A DNA stretch of 64,000 nucleotides from Bog-473 sp963721585 (GTDB taxonomy: Bacteria; Actinomycetota; Acidimicrobiia; Acidimicrobiales; RAAP-2): NCBI GenBank assembly GCA_963721585.1, contig CAVRJN010000008.1, positions 1,364,001 through 1,428,000 of the forward strand, in the 5' to 3' direction. Positions 17,241 through 26,408 of the stretch are shown here, in pieces. The position numbers and the translations under genes are program-made. Numbering within the stretch: the stretch's first letter is position 1; every line of letters starts with the position of its first letter. Below the pieces are notes generated by a model. It searched no databases, was not told the origin of the DNA, and was given only the letters and a program-made list of their open reading frames with translations.

Positions 17241-18146
17241 GGCGACGCGGCGCGCGACGTGACGGTGAAGCGGTTCCCCACCTGGGGCGATGCCACGCAC
17301 CTCGTCGACGTGATGGACGTCCGCCCGACCGACGAAGGACTCAGCTTCCTCGGTGTGGCCCGGAGCGACGAGCGGCGGCCGGTGGTCGAAGGGCAGCCAG
17401 ATGCTCGGACAGGCCATCGTCGCCGCCAGCCGGCATGCCGCGGACCGCCGGGTCGTGTCGGCCAGCATGATCCTGCTGCGGGCCGCCGATGCGCGTCAGC
17501 CGCTCCAGTTCGAGTTGGACGAACTGAGCTCCGGGCGCACGTTCGCCGCCCTCTCGGTCCACGTGCTCCAGGGAGAGCGGCTCTGCGCGGCGGGCACGCT
17601 GCTGCTCGACACGCCCTCTGAAGACGTCATCCGCCATGCCGATCGATGCACCGGACGTACCGGGACCCTACGAGTGCCCCCCGTACGATATGGGGGTGAC
17701 CGGGCGCGACATCAGGGTGGTCGACGGCGGCTATTCGAACGATCCGGACGAACCGACCGGGCCGCCCACGGTCGACGCCTGGGTCCGCTTCCGCCAGGTT
17801 CCCGACGATCCGGCCCTCCACGCCGGCCTGCTGGCGCAGTTCACGGGCCACATGTCGATCGCCGCCGCTCTGCGCCCGCACCAGGGCATCAGCCAGGATC
17901 AGGCGCACCGCACGCTCTCCATGGCGATCAACAGCATCAGCCTTTCGCTCCACGGTCCGGTCAAGGTCGACGACTGGTTGCTCTACCACCATCACTCGAC
18001 GTTCGCCGGAGCCGGGACGACCCACGCCGAGAACCGGGTCTACGACCTGAGCGGTGCGCTGGTGGCCTCCTTCACCGTCGATGCCATGGTGCGACCGCTT
18101 CCACAGCGGTGCGAAGGGCCCCATGGACGGCCGGACCGCGCTGTGA
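17229..18146 (+). pseudogene. Acyl-CoA thioesterase (TesB-type double hotdog), three frameshifts
   Basis: About 306 residues when joined: MDVRPTDEGLSFLGVA, GSQMLGQAIVAASRH, SASMILLRAADARQPLQFEL and SSGRTFAALSVHVLQG form the first hotdog; TVDAWVRFRQVPDDPALHAG, LRPHQGISQDQAHRTLS and HHHSTFAGAGTTHAENRVYD form the second. The shifts lie near 17395, 17640 and 18100. TesB-type enzymes hydrolyse acyl-CoA to free acid and CoA. It shares domain layout and several blocks with the intact thioesterase at 43619-44449. The start ATG at 17229 is a best guess, and the stop overlaps the start of the next DUF427 gene (GTGA). Confidence 0.75.
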
Positions 18147-18823
18147 GCCTCACGACGGGCCGGGGGCCGCTCAGCGCCAAGCCCGCCGGGCGCTTCACCG
18201 CCCCCATGCCCGAGAAGGTGTCGTACATCGAGCCGTTCCGGCGGCGCGTGACGGCGACCAAGGACGGCCGAGACCGTCATCGAGACCGAGCGTGCCCTGT
18301 TCGTGCACCGGCCGGGCCAACCACCCGAGCCTTGCCTTCCCTCTGGACGATGTCGACGGGGTCCCGGTGCGCCAACAGCGCGGACATCCCCGGCTTCGTG
18401 ACGGTTCCCTGGGATGCCGTCGATGCCTGGTTCGAAGAGGACGAGCAGATGTTCGGGCACCCACGGAACCCGTACCACCGCGTGGATTGCGTACGCTCCC
18501 ATCGCATGCTGCACGTGGAGGCCGCCGGCACCACCCTGGTCGACACGACCGAGACGATGGTCGTCTACGAGACCGCGCTCGAGCCGCGTCTGTACGTGGA
18601 CCGCCGGCACGTGCGCGTCGAGCTGACGCGGAGTCAGACACACACGTACTGCCCGTACAAGGGCACCGCCACCTACTGGAACGCCGTCGCGGACGGCGTC
18701 GTCCTGCCAGATGTTGCGTGGAGCTACGAGGACGCCCTTCCCGAATCGGTGCCCCTGCAGCACCTGGTGAGCTTCGACGACCAGCGCGTGGCAGTCCTGC
18801 ACGACCTGCCGCGGGCGGACTGA
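18143..18823 (+). pseudogene. DUF427 protein with two domain copies, three frameshifts
   Basis: The GTG start overlaps the thioesterase stop. The reconstructed 227 residues hold two DUF427 units: an N-terminal one (FTAPMPEKVSYIEPFRRRV, TVIETERALFVHRPG, LAFPLDDVDG) and a C-terminal one (HVRVELTRSQTHTYCPYKG, TATYWNAVADGVVLPDVAWSYED, HLVSFDDQRVAV). Three compensating shifts fall between 18265 and 18375; the second half is intact. The function is unknown. The coupling to a thioesterase and the presence of a short DUF427 gene just before it suggest they act together. Confidence 0.7.
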
Positions 18824-18915
18824 CTGGCCACATCGGGGGGCGAGAGGACCATCGCTAGTGTGGTGCTGCGAGCTGGGCCCAGGCGCTCTGGGTGCACGGG
18901 GCAAGGGGGTCTTGC

Positions 18916-19755
18916 ATGGACTTTGAGACGCTGCTGTACGACGAGGATGACGGTGTCGCCACCATCACACTGAATCGTCCAGAGGTGCTCAACGCCTTCG
19001 ACCAGCAGATGCAGGAAGAGTTGCGCGACGTCTGGCGGGGCCTCCGCACCAACGACGGTGTCCGGGCCGTGATCCTGACCGGAGCGGGCGACAAGGCCTT
19101 CTGCGCGGGGATCGACCGGGAAGAAGCGATCGCCGAGGACTACCTCGCCAATGAGGAAAACCGGAGCAAGATGCAGAGCCAGGTGGGGCCTGTCTCGACG
19201 CCCTTCATGTACAACGACCCCGGTGTGAACATCAACCCGAAGATGAACGACCTCTGGAAGCCGATCATTGCCGCAGTCAACGGCATTGCCTGTGGCGGAG
19301 CGCTCTACCTGCTTGGCGAGTCGGACATCATCATCGCAGCCGATCACGCGACCTTTTTCGATCCCCACGTGACCTACGGCATGGTTGCGGGCTTCGAGTC
19401 GGTCCACCTCCTGCAGAAGCTGCCTCTGGGCGAGGTACTCCGGATGATGCTCCTGGGAGCCTGGGAGCGCATGTCGGCCGAGCGGGCCCACCAGATGGGC
19501 CTCGTCTCGGAGGTGGTGCCACAGGCCGAGCTCCTCGAGCGGGCCACGTGGGTGGCGCGGGCTGTCGCATCGGCGCCCGTGATGGCGATTCAGGGCACGC
19601 TGCGGGCGATCTGGATGACCCACGAGGTCACGCGGCGTGAAGCCCTCTCGCAGGTGTCGACGTATGTGGCGCTCGGCACGCTGTTCGACAACATCGCCGA
19701 GGGCCAGGAGACCTTCCAGGGGATCCGCCAGCGCCCGGAGTGGATGGTCCGCTGA
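18916..19755 (+). CDS. Enoyl-CoA hydratase/isomerase family protein
   Basis: A 279-residue crotonase-fold protein. The CoA and oxyanion regions are seen as LNRPEVLNAFDQQM, DKAFCAGIDREEAIAEDY and NGIACGGALYLLGESDIIIA. The ATG at 18916 follows an AGGGGG ribosome site; an in-frame GTG eight codons upstream has none. Crotonases hydrate, isomerise or hydrolyse acyl-CoAs, and the insertion ENRSKMQSQVGPVSTPF is longer than in classical EchA, so substrate and reaction are open. It has its own promoter region and ends in a strong bidirectional hairpin. Confidence 0.88.
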   Translation: MDFETLLYDEDDGVATITLNRPEVLNAFDQQMQEELRDVWRGLRTNDGVRAVILTGAGDKAFCAGIDREEAIAEDYLANEENRSKMQSQVGPVSTPFMYNDPGVNINPKMNDLWKPIIAAVNGIACGGALYLLGESDIIIAADHATFFDPHVTYGMVAGFESVHLLQKLPLGEVLRMMLLGAWERMSAERAHQMGLVSEVVPQAELLERATWVARAVASAPVMAIQGTLRAIWMTHEVTRREALSQVSTYVALGTLFDNIAEGQETFQGIRQRPEWMVR

Positions 19756-19769
19756 CGGGCTGAAACGCA

Positions 19770-19802
19770 AACCGCCGGCGTGCTCGGGCCACGCCGGCGG
19801 TT
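19770..19802. terminator. Bidirectional hairpin between convergent genes
   Basis: AACCGCCGGCGTG and CACGCCGGCGGTT form a perfect 13-bp stem with a 7-nt loop (CTCGGGC), placed 14 nt after the enoyl-CoA hydratase stop and 22 nt after the stop of the facing binding-protein gene. There is no long T run, but the stem is very stable and can serve both strands. Confidence 0.8.
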
Positions 19803-19824
19803 CGTCCGTGCTCTCGGTGCGCCG

Positions 19825-21102
19825 CTAGCTCGCGGTCGACGTCCCCGCCAGGTCCGTCCCGCACGAGGGCTGCGGCGAGATGGGCGTGAACCCGTTCGGG
19901 ATCGCCTTCATGACCCAGGCGCAGGTCTGGGCCGGGTTGTGCCCGAAGTCGGTCGAGTAGTTGAAGCTGACGGGCAGCAGCCCCCCGGCGTTGTAGGACT
20001 TGAGGCCCCGCAGGTCCTTGATGACGGCGGCACGGGTCGGGTTGGCGCCCGCCATCTGCAGCCCCTTGATCATGAGGTCGGCTCCGGCCCACGACTCGTA
20101 CTGGCCGAAGTTCGGGAAATCGGTCTTGGTGAAATGCGCGTACTTCTCCATGGCCGCCTGCATCTGCTGCGTCGCGGTGTTGGGGAGGTCCCAGGGACGG
20201 AACAGCGAAAGGAAGTAGCCGCCCTGGAGAACCTTCCAGTCCGATGAGTGGATGACGTTGGGCTCGTAGCCGGTGGCATATATGGCAGCCTTCACCTTCA
20301 CGCCCGCCTGCTGCAGCGCGGTCGCCAGGGCGTAGTTGGAGTTGGCGTCCATGGCCGGCGAGATCGCATTGACGCCGTCCTTCTTGGCGACCAACGCCTC
20401 GGCGGTGAAGTCGACGCCGCCGAAGGGCACCGTGGTGTCGAGCACGCCGACCTTGCCGCCGGCGTGCTCGAAGGACTGCCCGGTGCCGATGGCCGCCCTG
20501 CTGGACGACGGCGAGATGCTGTAGCCGTACGCGCCCAGCACGGTCCCGCCGAGCTTCTTGAACAGAGTGCCCAGCTGCGTATTGACCGGGTACTTCGGAT
20601 CGACGCTGCCGTTGTCGGCGGCGAACATGTTCGTGTACGGCTGCTGACCCCACTCCGGCCCGTCGTCGTACGAACCGGTTACCGGCAGGCCGGCCTGCTG
20701 CGGGTACTTGGCCGCCAGGAACATCAGCGGGCTCTGGGAGACGATCCCGAAGGCTCCCTTGGAGATGGCGCTCTGCACCGCCGTCGCGATCTCGCTGGGG
20801 TTCGTCTGGTCGTCGATGATCAGCGGGACGAGCTTGTGGCCGTTGACACCGCCCTCTGCATTTTGCAGATCGAGCCGCGCCTCGAAGCCCGCCGGTGACG
20901 TCCCGTTCTCCGACGCGCCCTCACCTGTGAGGTCGGTGATGTAGGCGATGGTGATCGGGGCTGGTGACGCACCCGCCGTCATGGCCGTCGTGCCGATCAG
21001 GAGCAGCGGCAGCCCAGCGAACATGGACAGCGCCACGGGGATCATCGTCCGGCGTCTCCGCATCTTTCCTGGAGTGTGGTTCCGGTTCATCGGTCGTTGC
21101 AC
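19825..21102 (-). CDS. Branched-chain amino acid-type ABC transporter substrate-binding protein
   Basis: A 425-residue LivK-type binding protein with a signal peptide (KMRRRRTM, then a hydrophobic core LSMFAGLPLLLIGTTAM, and an AGASPAP cleavage region). The mature protein starts ITIAYITDLTGEG. It closely resembles the orphan at 8178-9437. It is the last gene of the minus-strand transporter operon LivHM-LivG-LivF-binding protein and so very likely supplies that importer. The GTG at 21102 was used; an ATG four codons later is an alternative. The ligand is unknown. In actinobacteria such systems often carry aromatic acids, amides or steroid-like acids as well as amino acids. Confidence 0.92.
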   Translation of the reverse strand: MQRPMNRNHTPGKMRRRRTMIPVALSMFAGLPLLLIGTTAMTAGASPAPITIAYITDLTGEGASENGTSPAGFEARLDLQNAEGGVNGHKLVPLIIDDQTNPSEIATAVQSAISKGAFGIVSQSPLMFLAAKYPQQAGLPVTGSYDDGPEWGQQPYTNMFAADNGSVDPKYPVNTQLGTLFKKLGGTVLGAYGYSISPSSSRAAIGTGQSFEHAGGKVGVLDTTVPFGGVDFTAEALVAKKDGVNAISPAMDANSNYALATALQQAGVKVKAAIYATGYEPNVIHSSDWKVLQGGYFLSLFRPWDLPNTATQQMQAAMEKYAHFTKTDFPNFGQYESWAGADLMIKGLQMAGANPTRAAVIKDLRGLKSYNAGGLLPVSFNYSTDFGHNPAQTCAWVMKAIPNGFTPISPQPSCGTDLAGTSTAS

Positions 21103-21194
21103 GTCTTCAACTGCCTCCCCGGGTCACCCGCCAGGGGACCCCATCTCGGATGGTGCCAGTGCGAACCTTTCGCCGCGGCTGGACCGAACGGTCG

Positions 21195-21945
21195 TTACTG
21201 TACCTGGCTGCCCACGTGGGCGGGGGTCGCAGGCTCGGCGTCGCCGAGATAGCGGTCGATGACCTCTTGCCCCGCCTCCGAGGCAGGTCCGAACCAGCCC
21301 ACCTGCCCGCGCATGAGAACGACACAGGCATCCGCCATGGCCAGGGCGCGATGAACAAACTGCTCGGTGAGCACGATCGTGATGCCGGACCGGCGCGCCT
21401 CCTCCAGGGCCTGGAAGACGGACTCGGTCACGATCGGCGCCAGACCGAGCGACATCTCGTCCGCAATGACGAGCTTCGGCGAGACCGCGAGCGCCCGGGC
21501 CAGAGCCAGCATCTGCTGCTCACCACCCGAGAGGCTTCCCGCCCGCTGCGCCCTGCGCTGGCCCAGTACCGGGAAGCGCTCGATGGCCCGGTCGATGGCC
21601 GCACTGCGCTCGTGGCGCTTCTCCTGGCCGACCGCCATCCGAAGATTGTCGACGACGGTGAGACCCGGGAAGATGCCACGTCCCTCGGGGATGTACGTCA
21701 GCCCCAGCTTCCTGATGCGGTGTGCCGGCTGTCCCGTGATCTCCTGCCCGTCGAAGAAGACCTGCCCGGCGGTGGGCGGCACCAACCCGGACACGGCGCG
21801 GGCCAAAGTGCTCTTGCCGGCGCCATTGGCACCCAGCACGGCCAGGACGGTGCCCCGTTCCACCGTGAGGGAGACGCCGAAGAGGGCCGCGCGACGACCC
21901 GTAGCGGACATCGAGGTCCTTGACGGTCAGGAGAGGATCCGTCAC
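21195..21945 (-). CDS. livF: ABC transporter ATP-binding protein, LivF type, one frameshift
   Basis: Start is a GTG overlapping the stop of livG by GTGA, giving VTDPLLTVKDLDVRYGSSR. One extra base near 21897 shifts the frame, which continues ALFGVSLTVERGTVLAVLG. Walker A (GANGAGKST), signature LSGGEQQMLALARAL and Walker B (LVIADEMSLGLAP) are intact, with the LivF-specific IPEGRGIFPGLTV. About 250 residues in all. It couples ATP hydrolysis to uptake with LivG and the fused permease. The shift may be a sequencing error, because everything after it is conserved. Confidence 0.88.
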
Positions 21946-22811
21946 GCCGAGTCGCTTCCGGCAGGGGCCGGCTCGGCTAGCGGACCCTCTTCGGGTTCGG
22001 TATCTCCCAGGTAGGCGGCCCGGACCGCTGGGTCGTTGCGAACCTCCTCCGGGCTCCCGGCTGCGATGCGCTCGCCGAAGTCGAGCACGAATACGGTGTC
22101 GGAAAGCGAGAGGACCGCGGCCACATCGTGCTCCACCATGATGAGCGAGACCTCGCGGCCCGGCTGATCCACGATCTGCCGGAAGACCGTCAGCAGGTTC
22201 TCCGACGCCTTGATGTCCAGTCCTGAAAGGGGCTCGTCCAAAAGGAGCACCCGCGGATCCGTCGCCAGCGCCCGGCCCACTTCGACGAGGCGGAGGATGC
22301 CGAGTGGCAGCGCCGCGACCGGCGCATTCTCCACCCTGGTGAGGCGCAGCAACTCCAACAACCGCTCCACCCGCTCGTCCTCGTTCTTGGAAGGCGGAAG
22401 GAGCGAGCGCGGGTCGAACATGTCGCGCCACAGTCGCTGCGGAGCGACCCGGGCCCGGTGCGCCAGCATCAGGTGCTCGCGCACCGTCAGTCCCAAGAAG
22501 AGCTCGGGTTGCTGGAAGGTCCGGGCCAGGCCCTTCTTGGCCCGCGCCCGGCATGACGTGTTGGTGACGTCCTCACCGCGCAGATGCACGCGCCCGTGGT
22601 TGGGTCGCAAGAGCCCCGACAACACGGCGAGCAGCGTCGATTTCCCGGCGCCGTTCGGCCCGACCAGGCCGGCGATGCTCCCCGGTTGCACCTCGATGCT
22701 CACCTGCGAGAGTGCGGTGAGACCTCCGAAGCGGACGGTGATGTCGCTCGCCGCCAGGGCCGCCTCGTCGGTGGCCGCCGCCGTGTCGGCGTCGCTCGGG
22801 GCCGGCATCAC
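21942..22811 (-). CDS. livG: ABC transporter ATP-binding protein, LivG type
   Basis: A 289-residue ATPase. Walker A is GPNGAGKST near residue 52, the Q-loop FQQPELFLGLTVREHL matches LivG, Walker B is VLLLDEPLSGLD and the switch His is in MVEHDVAAV. The signature is unusual: LPLGILRLVEVGRAL in place of a canonical LSGGQ-like or LPYGQQR sequence. The ATG start overlaps the stop of the permease gene and the stop overlaps the livF start, so the operon is tightly coupled. The C-terminal tail EPEEGPLAEPAPAGSDSA is low-complexity and probably disordered. Confidence 0.93.
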   Translation of the reverse strand: MMPAPSDADTAAATDEAALAASDITVRFGGLTALSQVSIEVQPGSIAGLVGPNGAGKSTLLAVLSGLLRPNHGRVHLRGEDVTNTSCRARAKKGLARTFQQPELFLGLTVREHLMLAHRARVAPQRLWRDMFDPRSLLPPSKNEDERVERLLELLRLTRVENAPVAALPLGILRLVEVGRALATDPRVLLLDEPLSGLDIKASENLLTVFRQIVDQPGREVSLIMVEHDVAAVLSLSDTVFVLDFGERIAAGSPEEVRNDPAVRAAYLGDTEPEEGPLAEPAPAGSDSA

Positions 22812-24823
22812 GAGATGTGCTCCGCCACGCGCGCCGCGGGGACCTGCCCGACGCCTGCGGTTGCGACACCCAGGTCCGGCGTCTCCGCGTCATTTTGCTG
22901 CGGGCGCACATGGAGCACCAATCGCCGCAGCCGGCGGCTCTGCTCGGCCAGAACACCGTCGGGGTACTTGGCAGCCGACACCGCGCCGAGTCCGAAGAGC
23001 ACCGGCGTGACGTTCGACGTCCATGTCGGGAGGTAGTTCTGCGTGATTGCGGGCAACAGCGCGAGGGACACCCCGCCCAGCAGTGCGGCCGCATTGGAGC
23101 GGACCCCGATCGTCACCAGCACCGCCAGCCAGACGACGCCCTCGAACGTTGCGAATTCGCTGGGCTGGAACGTCGTCTGCGACAGGGCGAACATCCCGCC
23201 CCCGACACCTGCGATGCCCGCAGCGAGCGCGCCGGCGATGACCTTCATCTGCACGACGCTGATACCGGACGTCTTGGCGCCCGCTTCACTCCAACGGGCT
23301 GCATTGAGCGCGAGGCCCGTGGTCGATCTTCGAAAGTTGACGATGAAGAGGGCGATGACCACGAACACCGCCAGACACAAGTACGCGAAGGCACGGTCGG
23401 AAGAGGCGAATCCGGGCCGGTTGAGGGTGAGCCCCAGCCCCTGGTTGACGAAGCTGGGCAGCGTGAAGACGAGGTTCTCCATCAAAAGGCCGAAGGTCAG
23501 CGTCACCAGCGCGACGTAGAGGTCTCCGAGACGGATACTCAAGAGGCCTACGACGATGCCCATGGCGAGGGCGACCACACCACCGGCGAGGACCGCCAAA
23601 AGCACCGGCCATCCGTGGTTGTTGGCCAATTGGGCCGTGGTAAGGGCACCCACACCGGCGAAGGTGATCTGGCAGAGCCACAGCATGCCGCCCTCGCCTG
23701 TGACGATCGTCCACGAGAGCAAAATGATGGCGTAGGCGAAACCGGCGGCCATCACGCCTACCCAGTAACCCTGCACGATGAGCGGCACGACGCCGACGGC
23801 CGCGATCAGGAACACCGGCCCGGCGTATTTGCCGAGAAATCCGAGCGAGGCGGACTCGACCACGCTGCTGGCGGAGCCCGCGAGGCGGCTCTCGCCCTGC
23901 GGCGTGATGGCGCGATCGAGCGCCCCTCCCCAGCCGTCCGACTCGCCGACCCTGCCCCGGCGGATGAGCTCGTACACGAGCACGACCGCGACGACAATGA
24001 ACGGCACGGCGTCGATGAACTCGGTCGTCCATGCGCTCGATGGCGGCAGGTAACCCTCGATGAGCGAGGTGGCGATGCCCATGAGGAGCGCCACGGCCAC
24101 CGCGACCGGCAGGTTGCGCAGCCGCGCCGCCACCACGGCGGCGAACGATGCAGCGATCAGCACCGTGAACTTGTCGGGATCCAAGCCGACGATCGGGGCT
24201 GCGAGCACGCCTGCCAAACCAGCGAAGAACGTGCTGACGGCCCACACTCCGATGGAGATGAAGTTCGGGTTTGTCCCCGAGAGGTCGGTCATCGCCGGGG
24301 AGTCGACCATGGCCCGCACCTTGAGGCCGACGTCGGTGAAGCGCAGGATCAACGCGCCGGCAACAACAGTCACGACCACGCAGGCGTACACGATGAGCTG
24401 GTCCAGCGTGACCGCGACCCCGAAGACCTGGTAGACGGCGACGGGCTGCGGGGCCAGACCGGGGGCCGCCTGAATCGCCTGGTTACCGAAGATCAACGTG
24501 GCCAGGGAAGGGATGGCGACGAGGAGACCGATCGTGGCCACCACCTTGATCATCGGCGACGACAGGCGCAGGTGGCGGAACAGAACGGCGTAGAGCAGCA
24601 CCCCCAACGCCGGTGACGCGACGAGGATGGAGAGCACGGCGGCAGGGATGATGGCCCAGCCGTGTTGCGTGTTGAGGAAGTAGTAGAAGCGGGCGATGAA
24701 GAAGGCGATAGCGCCGAAGGCGAAATTCAGAATGCCTGAGGACGTGTAGGTGATGACCAGCCCGGCGGAACAGATCGCATAGATCCCCCCCAGCACCAGA
24801 CCGGCGATCACGAATTGGAGCAT
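22808..24823 (-). CDS. Fused LivH-LivM branched-chain amino acid-type permease
   Basis: A 671-residue membrane protein in which the two permease subunits are joined. The LivH part (about residues 1-285) starts LQFVIAGLVLGGIYAICSAG and contains GTNPNFISIGVWAVSTFFAG. A hydrophilic linker (RRGRVGESDGWGGALDRAI) leads to a LivM part (about 334-620) with GEGGMLWLCQITFAGVGAL and GVVWLAVLVTIGVRSNAAAL. The fusion removes the need for two permease genes and the domain order matches separate livH-livM operons. First gene of the transporter operon. A copy of the shared operator motif lies 45 nt upstream. Confidence 0.92.
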   Translation of the reverse strand: MLQFVIAGLVLGGIYAICSAGLVITYTSSGILNFAFGAIAFFIARFYYFLNTQHGWAIIPAAVLSILVASPALGVLLYAVLFRHLRLSSPMIKVVATIGLLVAIPSLATLIFGNQAIQAAPGLAPQPVAVYQVFGVAVTLDQLIVYACVVVTVVAGALILRFTDVGLKVRAMVDSPAMTDLSGTNPNFISIGVWAVSTFFAGLAGVLAAPIVGLDPDKFTVLIAASFAAVVAARLRNLPVAVAVALLMGIATSLIEGYLPPSSAWTTEFIDAVPFIVVAVVLVYELIRRGRVGESDGWGGALDRAITPQGESRLAGSASSVVESASLGFLGKYAGPVFLIAAVGVVPLIVQGYWVGVMAAGFAYAIILLSWTIVTGEGGMLWLCQITFAGVGALTTAQLANNHGWPVLLAVLAGGVVALAMGIVVGLLSIRLGDLYVALVTLTFGLLMENLVFTLPSFVNQGLGLTLNRPGFASSDRAFAYLCLAVFVVIALFIVNFRRSTTGLALNAARWSEAGAKTSGISVVQMKVIAGALAAGIAGVGGGMFALSQTTFQPSEFATFEGVVWLAVLVTIGVRSNAAALLGGVSLALLPAITQNYLPTWTSNVTPVLFGLGAVSAAKYPDGVLAEQSRRLRRLVLHVRPQQNDAETPDLGVATAGVGQVPAARVAEHIS

Positions 24824-24867
24824 TGCTGCGGACCTCTTCTCACCGGCCGGCTCCGCCGGGGCATTTC

Positions 24868-24881
24868 TAACATTGACGTCG
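24868..24881. promoter_or_regulatory. Candidate YGAC-N6-GTYA operator, site D
   Basis: Minus strand: CGAC GTCAAT GTTA, followed by GAAA (GTTAGA half-site). It lies 45 nt upstream of the permease ATG, between the tandem TetR gene and the transporter operon it may control. Confidence 0.6.
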
Positions 24882-24993
24882 GTTCAGATACTAACGATGC
24901 GGACGTTCTCGTGCACGGCGGACGAAATGCCCGTTGAGCTGGGACGGAGCTTCGCGGAAGGCCCCGTGCAATGCCCGGGGGACGCGACGAACT

Positions 24994-26328
24994 TCAGATG
25001 CCACCACCGGCACGCAGAAGCCCGCGCTCGACGATGCTGGCCGCCGCGTCGACAGTCGCGGCGCCACGCGGCCGTGACCCGAAGGCACCCAGGAGCGCCA
25101 CCATCACGATGGCCTCCACGTCGAGGTCGCCCGTGCCGCCGCCGCTCTCACCGAGAACCCGCACCAGCCGGCGACGCCCCCAGTCCAGCGCCGAGGCGGA
25201 GAGGGATCGCATCCGCGCGTCCTCGAGCGCAGCCTCGACCCAGACGCGGATCATCGCCGCCTCGCCTGTTTGCGCGGCGTTGTAGCGACGGAACCAGCGA
25301 CGCAGCTCCGGGCCGTTACCGGCGGCCAGATCGGGGATACCCACGAAGGCGTCGCCCACCGCCCGCATCGCCTGCACCGTGAGGACGATGGCCAGTTCGT
25401 TCTTGTTCTCGAAGTACCGGTAGAAGACGCCGTGGGAGACGCCGGCGGCGGCAGCCAGATCATCCACACGCGTGGCGTGGTAGCCGCGCTGGACGAACAC
25501 GTCGCGACCATTCTGCACCAGCGCGTTGAGGGCCGCACGCTTGTCCGTCCCGCACCGGATGGCCTCTTCCTTCTTCATCATGGCGCCGACATCGGGCCCG
25601 AACTCGACACGCGGCGGGCGCAAGGGCGTGCCGGCGTGCGCGTTGAAGGGGTTGCGGCCGAACAGAGTCCGATGCATCACGTCGGTGAAGGCAATCTCGA
25701 CCCGCTCTCTCGGATAGGCCTCTGGCGCGGCAGCGCGAAGGGTGGCTGCATCGTCGAGCGTCCTGGTGAGGCAGGCGACGAGGAGTGCGATCAGCGGGTC
25801 GAGGTGGCGAGGGGGCAGATCGCTGGTCGACAATTTCGAGCGGATCCGGGACACACTCTGGTCGCTCAGACGGGCCGACGCCGTTGTCAGCCCTTCGTCA
25901 TCCTTGAAGGTCGTCGGGAGCCCCTGGAAGATGGGTCCATAGCGTGCATGGATGTCGCCGTACCGGCCGACCCAGGCCCGCAAGCCGTCCCATCCGCTGG
26001 CGTCGGGTGTCAGCGGGTCGATGGCTTCCGTCGACGCGCTGATCTGACGAGCGACCTGCCCTGCCAGGCTGCTGAAGACGTCCTCTTTCCCCGAGAAATA
26101 CTGATAGAAGGAAACCCGCGAACAGCTGGCCAGCTCGCTGATGCGGGCGATGCTGCACTGGTGGAAGCCCTCATCGCCGAAGAGTTGGAGCGCGGCGTCC
26201 AGAATGCGTTGCCTGGTTCGTTGCCCGCGTGCGCCCACCCGCGGATTGTCCGAGAAGGGCGCGCGTCGCGTGACCGCCTCGGCATCAGCGCGCTGGACCA
26301 CCGGTGAAACGGCATCCCGCGCCGTCAT
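24994..26328 (-). CDS. Tandem TetR-family regulator (two TetR units in one chain)
   Basis: A 444-residue protein with two complete TetR modules. The first HTH is at about residues 35-80 (RQRILDAALQLFGDEGFHQC, SCSRVSFYQYFSGKEDVF), followed by a ligand-type helical domain. A second HTH follows at about 262-315 (ALNALVQNGRDVFVQRGYHA, GVSHGVFYRYFENKNELA) with its own C-terminal domain. Single TetR proteins are about 200 residues and dimerise; a covalent pair is uncommon and would bind asymmetric or paired operators. It lies downstream of an enoyl-CoA hydratase whose promoter has an operator-like repeat, and upstream of the Liv operon, which has another. A repressor of both is the simplest reading. 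Confidence 0.88.
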   Translation of the reverse strand: MTARDAVSPVVQRADAEAVTRRAPFSDNPRVGARGQRTRQRILDAALQLFGDEGFHQCSIARISELASCSRVSFYQYFSGKEDVFSSLAGQVARQISASTEAIDPLTPDASGWDGLRAWVGRYGDIHARYGPIFQGLPTTFKDDEGLTTASARLSDQSVSRIRSKLSTSDLPPRHLDPLIALLVACLTRTLDDAATLRAAAPEAYPRERVEIAFTDVMHRTLFGRNPFNAHAGTPLRPPRVEFGPDVGAMMKKEEAIRCGTDKRAALNALVQNGRDVFVQRGYHATRVDDLAAAAGVSHGVFYRYFENKNELAIVLTVQAMRAVGDAFVGIPDLAAGNGPELRRWFRRYNAAQTGEAAMIRVWVEAALEDARMRSLSASALDWGRRRLVRVLGESGGGTGDLDVEAIVMVALLGAFGSRPRGAATVDAAASIVERGLLRAGGGI

Positions 26329-26408
26329 GTTACGGCTTTTCGCTCAATGTGCATACGGCAATCGACGACCGGCACCCTCGGCGGGCGGCACGGGCACCCG
26401 CGAGCCCG

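Noticed and set aside
18724..19770. 348-codon minus-strand open frame across the enoyl-CoA hydratase gene
   Set aside because: Composition typical of antisense; the plus-strand crotonase signatures are unambiguous.
22817..24616. 599-codon open frame on the plus strand opposite the fused Liv permease
   Set aside because: Rich in His, Arg, Asp and Gly with no family similarity; it is the usual antisense shadow of a GC-rich gene. The minus-strand permease has clear LivH and LivM blocks.
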